A stretch of 64,000 nucleotides of DNA from Bradyrhizobium sp. Gha (GTDB lineage: Bacteria > Pseudomonadota > Alphaproteobacteria > Rhizobiales > Xanthobacteraceae), in NCBI RefSeq assembly GCF_900113735.1, contig NZ_FOQM01000040.1, positions 1-64,000 of the forward strand, in the 5' to 3' direction. The first letter of the stretch is position 1. Each line of letters starts with the position of its first letter. Below are positions 62,480 to 64,000 of the stretch, one piece after another. The notes beneath the pieces were generated by a model that saw nothing but the letters and a program-made list of their open reading frames with translations, was not told the DNA's origin and did no database searches. The translations under genes and the position numbers were made by a program.

Positions 62480-63435
62480 TCCGGGACCCCGAGCTGCGCC
62501 GAGCCCTGTGCGGCCTTCTCCGCGCTGAGGATCCAGACCAGGCCGCCGACGGCCCCGACGATGAAAAAGACCGCGCCGAACAGCAGCGAGACGTTGACGC
62601 CTTCGTTTGCGGCCAACCCGGCGAAGCCGAAGGCCAGGCCCATGCTCGCCTCGCGCACGCCCCAGCCGGCGATCGAGATCGGCATCAGCGTGATCAGCAT
62701 CACCGGCGGCACCAGCAGGAAGACCTGCGCGAAGCTGACGGGCGCGTCGATCGACTTCACCACGCACCAGGCGATGACGACCGCGAGCACGTGAACCAGC
62801 AGCGACAGGATTGCGAGCATCGGTCCACGCCCGGGATTGAAGATCACGCGGTTGGCAATCACGGCGCAGGCGTGGAGGTGGTGAGTGGCCCACCACGTCT
62901 TCAGCCACCGCCACTTCAGCGCGCCGAAGATCAAAAAGCCGATGCCGCCCGCGAGTGCCGCGAAGTCGACGAGCAGCAGCGCCGATCGGCCGCTGGAATC
63001 GGTGATGAGCTGATAGCTCCAGGGCAGGCTTGCGACGATCAGGACGGCGAGCGCGACGAGGCCGATCGCGCGGTCGACGAAGATCGAATAGGTCGCCGCG
63101 CGCCACCCGGCGCCGGCACGCGCGACCAGCCACAGCCGAACCGCGTCGCCGCCGATCGCGGACGGCAGGGTCTGGTTGAAGAAGGAACCGATCACATTGT
63201 AGCGCATGGCGCGGCCGAGCTCGAGCGGCGCTCCGCATGCGGCGCTGACCTCGCGCCAGCGCAACACGCCGATGAAGATCTGCAGGAACGCCACCGCGAT
63301 CGCCACGCCGATCCAGAACAGGCTGGTGGCCGTGAAGCGCGAGACCAGCTCGGTCAGGTCGACCTTGCGCAGTGCCAGATAGAGCAGCGCCGCAGAGATC
63401 AGGATTTTAGCCGTCGACAGCAGGATTCTGCGCAT
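62476..63435 (-). CDS. UPF0104/lysylphosphatidylglycerol-synthetase-type membrane protein
   Basis: A 319-residue protein with about eight helices. MRRILLSTAKILISAALLYL, RAMRYNVIGSFFNQTLPSAI then GGDAVRLWLV, and PISIAGWGVREASMGLAFGF are the conserved UPF0104/AglD-like pattern (FLPGGiGGD-like and PPGGxGxRE-like loops). The family includes membrane domains of MprF and proteins linked to surface glycolipids. GGGCGAG upstream. Translationally coupled to the WecA-like enzyme. A polyprenol or lipid-linked sugar handling role is inferred from position. Confidence 0.82.
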   Translation of the reverse strand: MRRILLSTAKILISAALLYLALRKVDLTELVSRFTATSLFWIGVAIAVAFLQIFIGVLRWREVSAACGAPLELGRAMRYNVIGSFFNQTLPSAIGGDAVRLWLVARAGAGWRAATYSIFVDRAIGLVALAVLIVASLPWSYQLITDSSGRSALLLVDFAALAGGIGFLIFGALKWRWLKTWWATHHLHACAVIANRVIFNPGRGPMLAILSLLVHVLAVVIAWCVVKSIDAPVSFAQVFLLVPPVMLITLMPISIAGWGVREASMGLAFGFAGLAANEGVNVSLLFGAVFFIVGAVGGLVWILSAEKAAQGSAQLGVPE

Positions 63436-63535
63436 CTCGCCCGCATTGAACTGAGTTGGCGTAGTTTGAAGTTCACCCGACGCCGGGCGCCGAATTCGGC
63501 CGCTTTGGTATGGTTTTGGCGCCGATCTTGCAATA

Positions 63536-63583
63536 GCGCTGATGAAAAAGGGCGCTGATGAAAAAGGGCGCTGATGAAAGGGG
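63536..63583. repeat. Three tandem 16-bp repeats
   Basis: GCGCTGATGAAAAAGG at 63536-63551 and 63552-63567, then GCGCTGATGAAAGGGG at 63568-63583. Each contains an ATG and a purine run. It lies between the UPF0104 start and the divergent epimerase gene, in the promoter region of both. Confidence 0.95.
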
Positions 63584-63673
63584 CGGTTGTGAACCTCTGA
63601 GGGCTATTGCGCCCCCTCGATACCGGCTAGACTGGCGCAGGCGGGTCGGGCTTGGTGATCGCTTGGGAACAGG

Positions 63674-64000
63674 ATGACGGATCAGGCGATTTTGGTCACG
63701 GGGGCGGCCGGTTTCATCGGCTTTCATGTTGCGCGTCAGCTGCTGGCGGAGGGGCGGGCGGTGGTCGGCCTCGACAATGTGAACAGCTATTACGATCCGG
63801 CGTTGAAACGGGCGCGTCTGGCGCTGCTCGGGAACGAGTCCGGCTTCTCCTTCGTGCAGGCTGATCTCGCCGACCGCGAGACGATGGCGGCGCTGTTTGC
63901 ACGGCATCGTTTTGCGGAGGTCGTGCATCTCGCCGCCCAGGCCGGCGTGCGCTATTCGATCGAGCATCCGCAGAGTTACGTCGAGTCCAATCTGCAGGGC
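63674..64000 (+). CDS. UDP-glucuronate 4-epimerase-type SDR, N-terminal part (runs out of window)
   Basis: The visible 109 residues give LVTGAAGFIGFHVARQLLAE (NAD site), VVGLDNVNSYYDPALKRARL and VVHLAAQAGVRYSIEHPQSY, the signature of nucleotide-sugar 4-epimerases of the LspL/CapI type, which convert UDP-glucuronate to UDP-galacturonate for LPS or capsule. ATG 63674. The catalytic Tyr-x3-Lys part is outside the window, so the sugar is inferred from the DNVNSYYDP stretch only. Confidence 0.9.
   Translation, partial: MTDQAILVTGAAGFIGFHVARQLLAEGRAVVGLDNVNSYYDPALKRARLALLGNESGFSFVQADLADRETMAALFARHRFAEVVHLAAQAGVRYSIEHPQSYVESNLQG

Noticed and set aside
62480..63238. Long N-terminal extension of the WecA-like gene
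   Set aside because: It is antisense-free but overlaps the UPF0104 gene in another frame, is Arg-rich and non-membrane; GTG 62479 with the GTGA overlap explains the true start.

Overview
The window looks like a chromosomal segment of a Bradyrhizobium-type alphaproteobacterium. The reasons are high GC with long antisense open frames, an Omp25/RopB-like outer-membrane barrel, two complete branched-chain-amino-acid-type (LIV) ABC transporters, a metK-ahcY pair, an LpcC-like lipopolysaccharide core mannosyltransferase, and GTCAT...ATGAC-bounded palindromic elements between genes. No rRNA, tRNA or CRISPR array was seen.

Layout. 1-457 is the 5' part of a phosphomannomutase/phosphoglucomutase. 1195-2706 holds an orphan antitoxin-like protein made of two HigA-type units and an outer-membrane barrel protein. 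3053-8261 is a decayed phage-type island. It has an intact YqaJ-type exonuclease, a frameshifted ERF annealing protein with a DUF968-like tail, a second broken yqaJ copy, two copies (one broken) of an unnamed gene, an IS21 istA relic, an XRE regulator with a repeated dyad operator, and a DUF5681 protein. No integrase or structural genes are visible. 8534-20534 is a catabolic block: an atypical phenylacetate-CoA-ligase-family protein, an AGE-family epimerase, the operon livG-acyl-CoA synthetase-livH-livM-livK-livF, a divergent Crp/Fnr regulator and an MFS permease. 20819-24844 encodes a 1107-residue zinc-ribbon/nucleotidyl cyclase/AAA/TPR protein followed by a peroxiredoxin-like protein. 25051-27281 carries a HemD-like protein, purU and a small lipoprotein. 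27898-33712 is the second LIV operon, ending in a MetE-C-terminal-like methyltransferase. 33891-37362 carries a sodium:solute symporter with a tiny membrane protein and a secreted TPR-caspase. 37527-41712 is the SAM cycle: an HTH-methyltransferase, metK and ahcY. 41858-47984 has a flavin monooxygenase, a ParA-type ATPase overlapping a phasin, small proteins, an MFS symporter and a fumarylacetoacetase-family enzyme. 48020-64000 is a surface-polysaccharide locus: an MsbA-like exporter, galE, lpcC, waaF, hldD, hldE, an O-antigen ligase, a CapD-type dehydratase, a glycosyltransferase, a hexosamine epimerase/reductase, a WecA-like initiating transferase, a UPF0104 membrane protein and the start of a UDP-glucuronate-type epimerase.

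How the parts work together. The two LIV systems are probably catabolic importers: the first is tied to CoA-ester formation by two ligases, the second possibly to methyl-group handling by the MetE-like enzyme. hldE, hldD and waaF make and add ADP-heptose. LpcC adds a core mannose, GalE supplies UDP-galactose, MsbA flips lipid A-core, and the WecA/CapD/glycosyltransferase/ligase set builds and attaches an O-chain. Palindromic elements sit inside or directly after operon genes and may set transcript ratios. The most hypothesis-rich items are the ParA-phasin pair, the duplicated antitoxin, the duplicated recombination module with its operator array, and the unnamed HTH-methyltransferase beside metK-ahcY.
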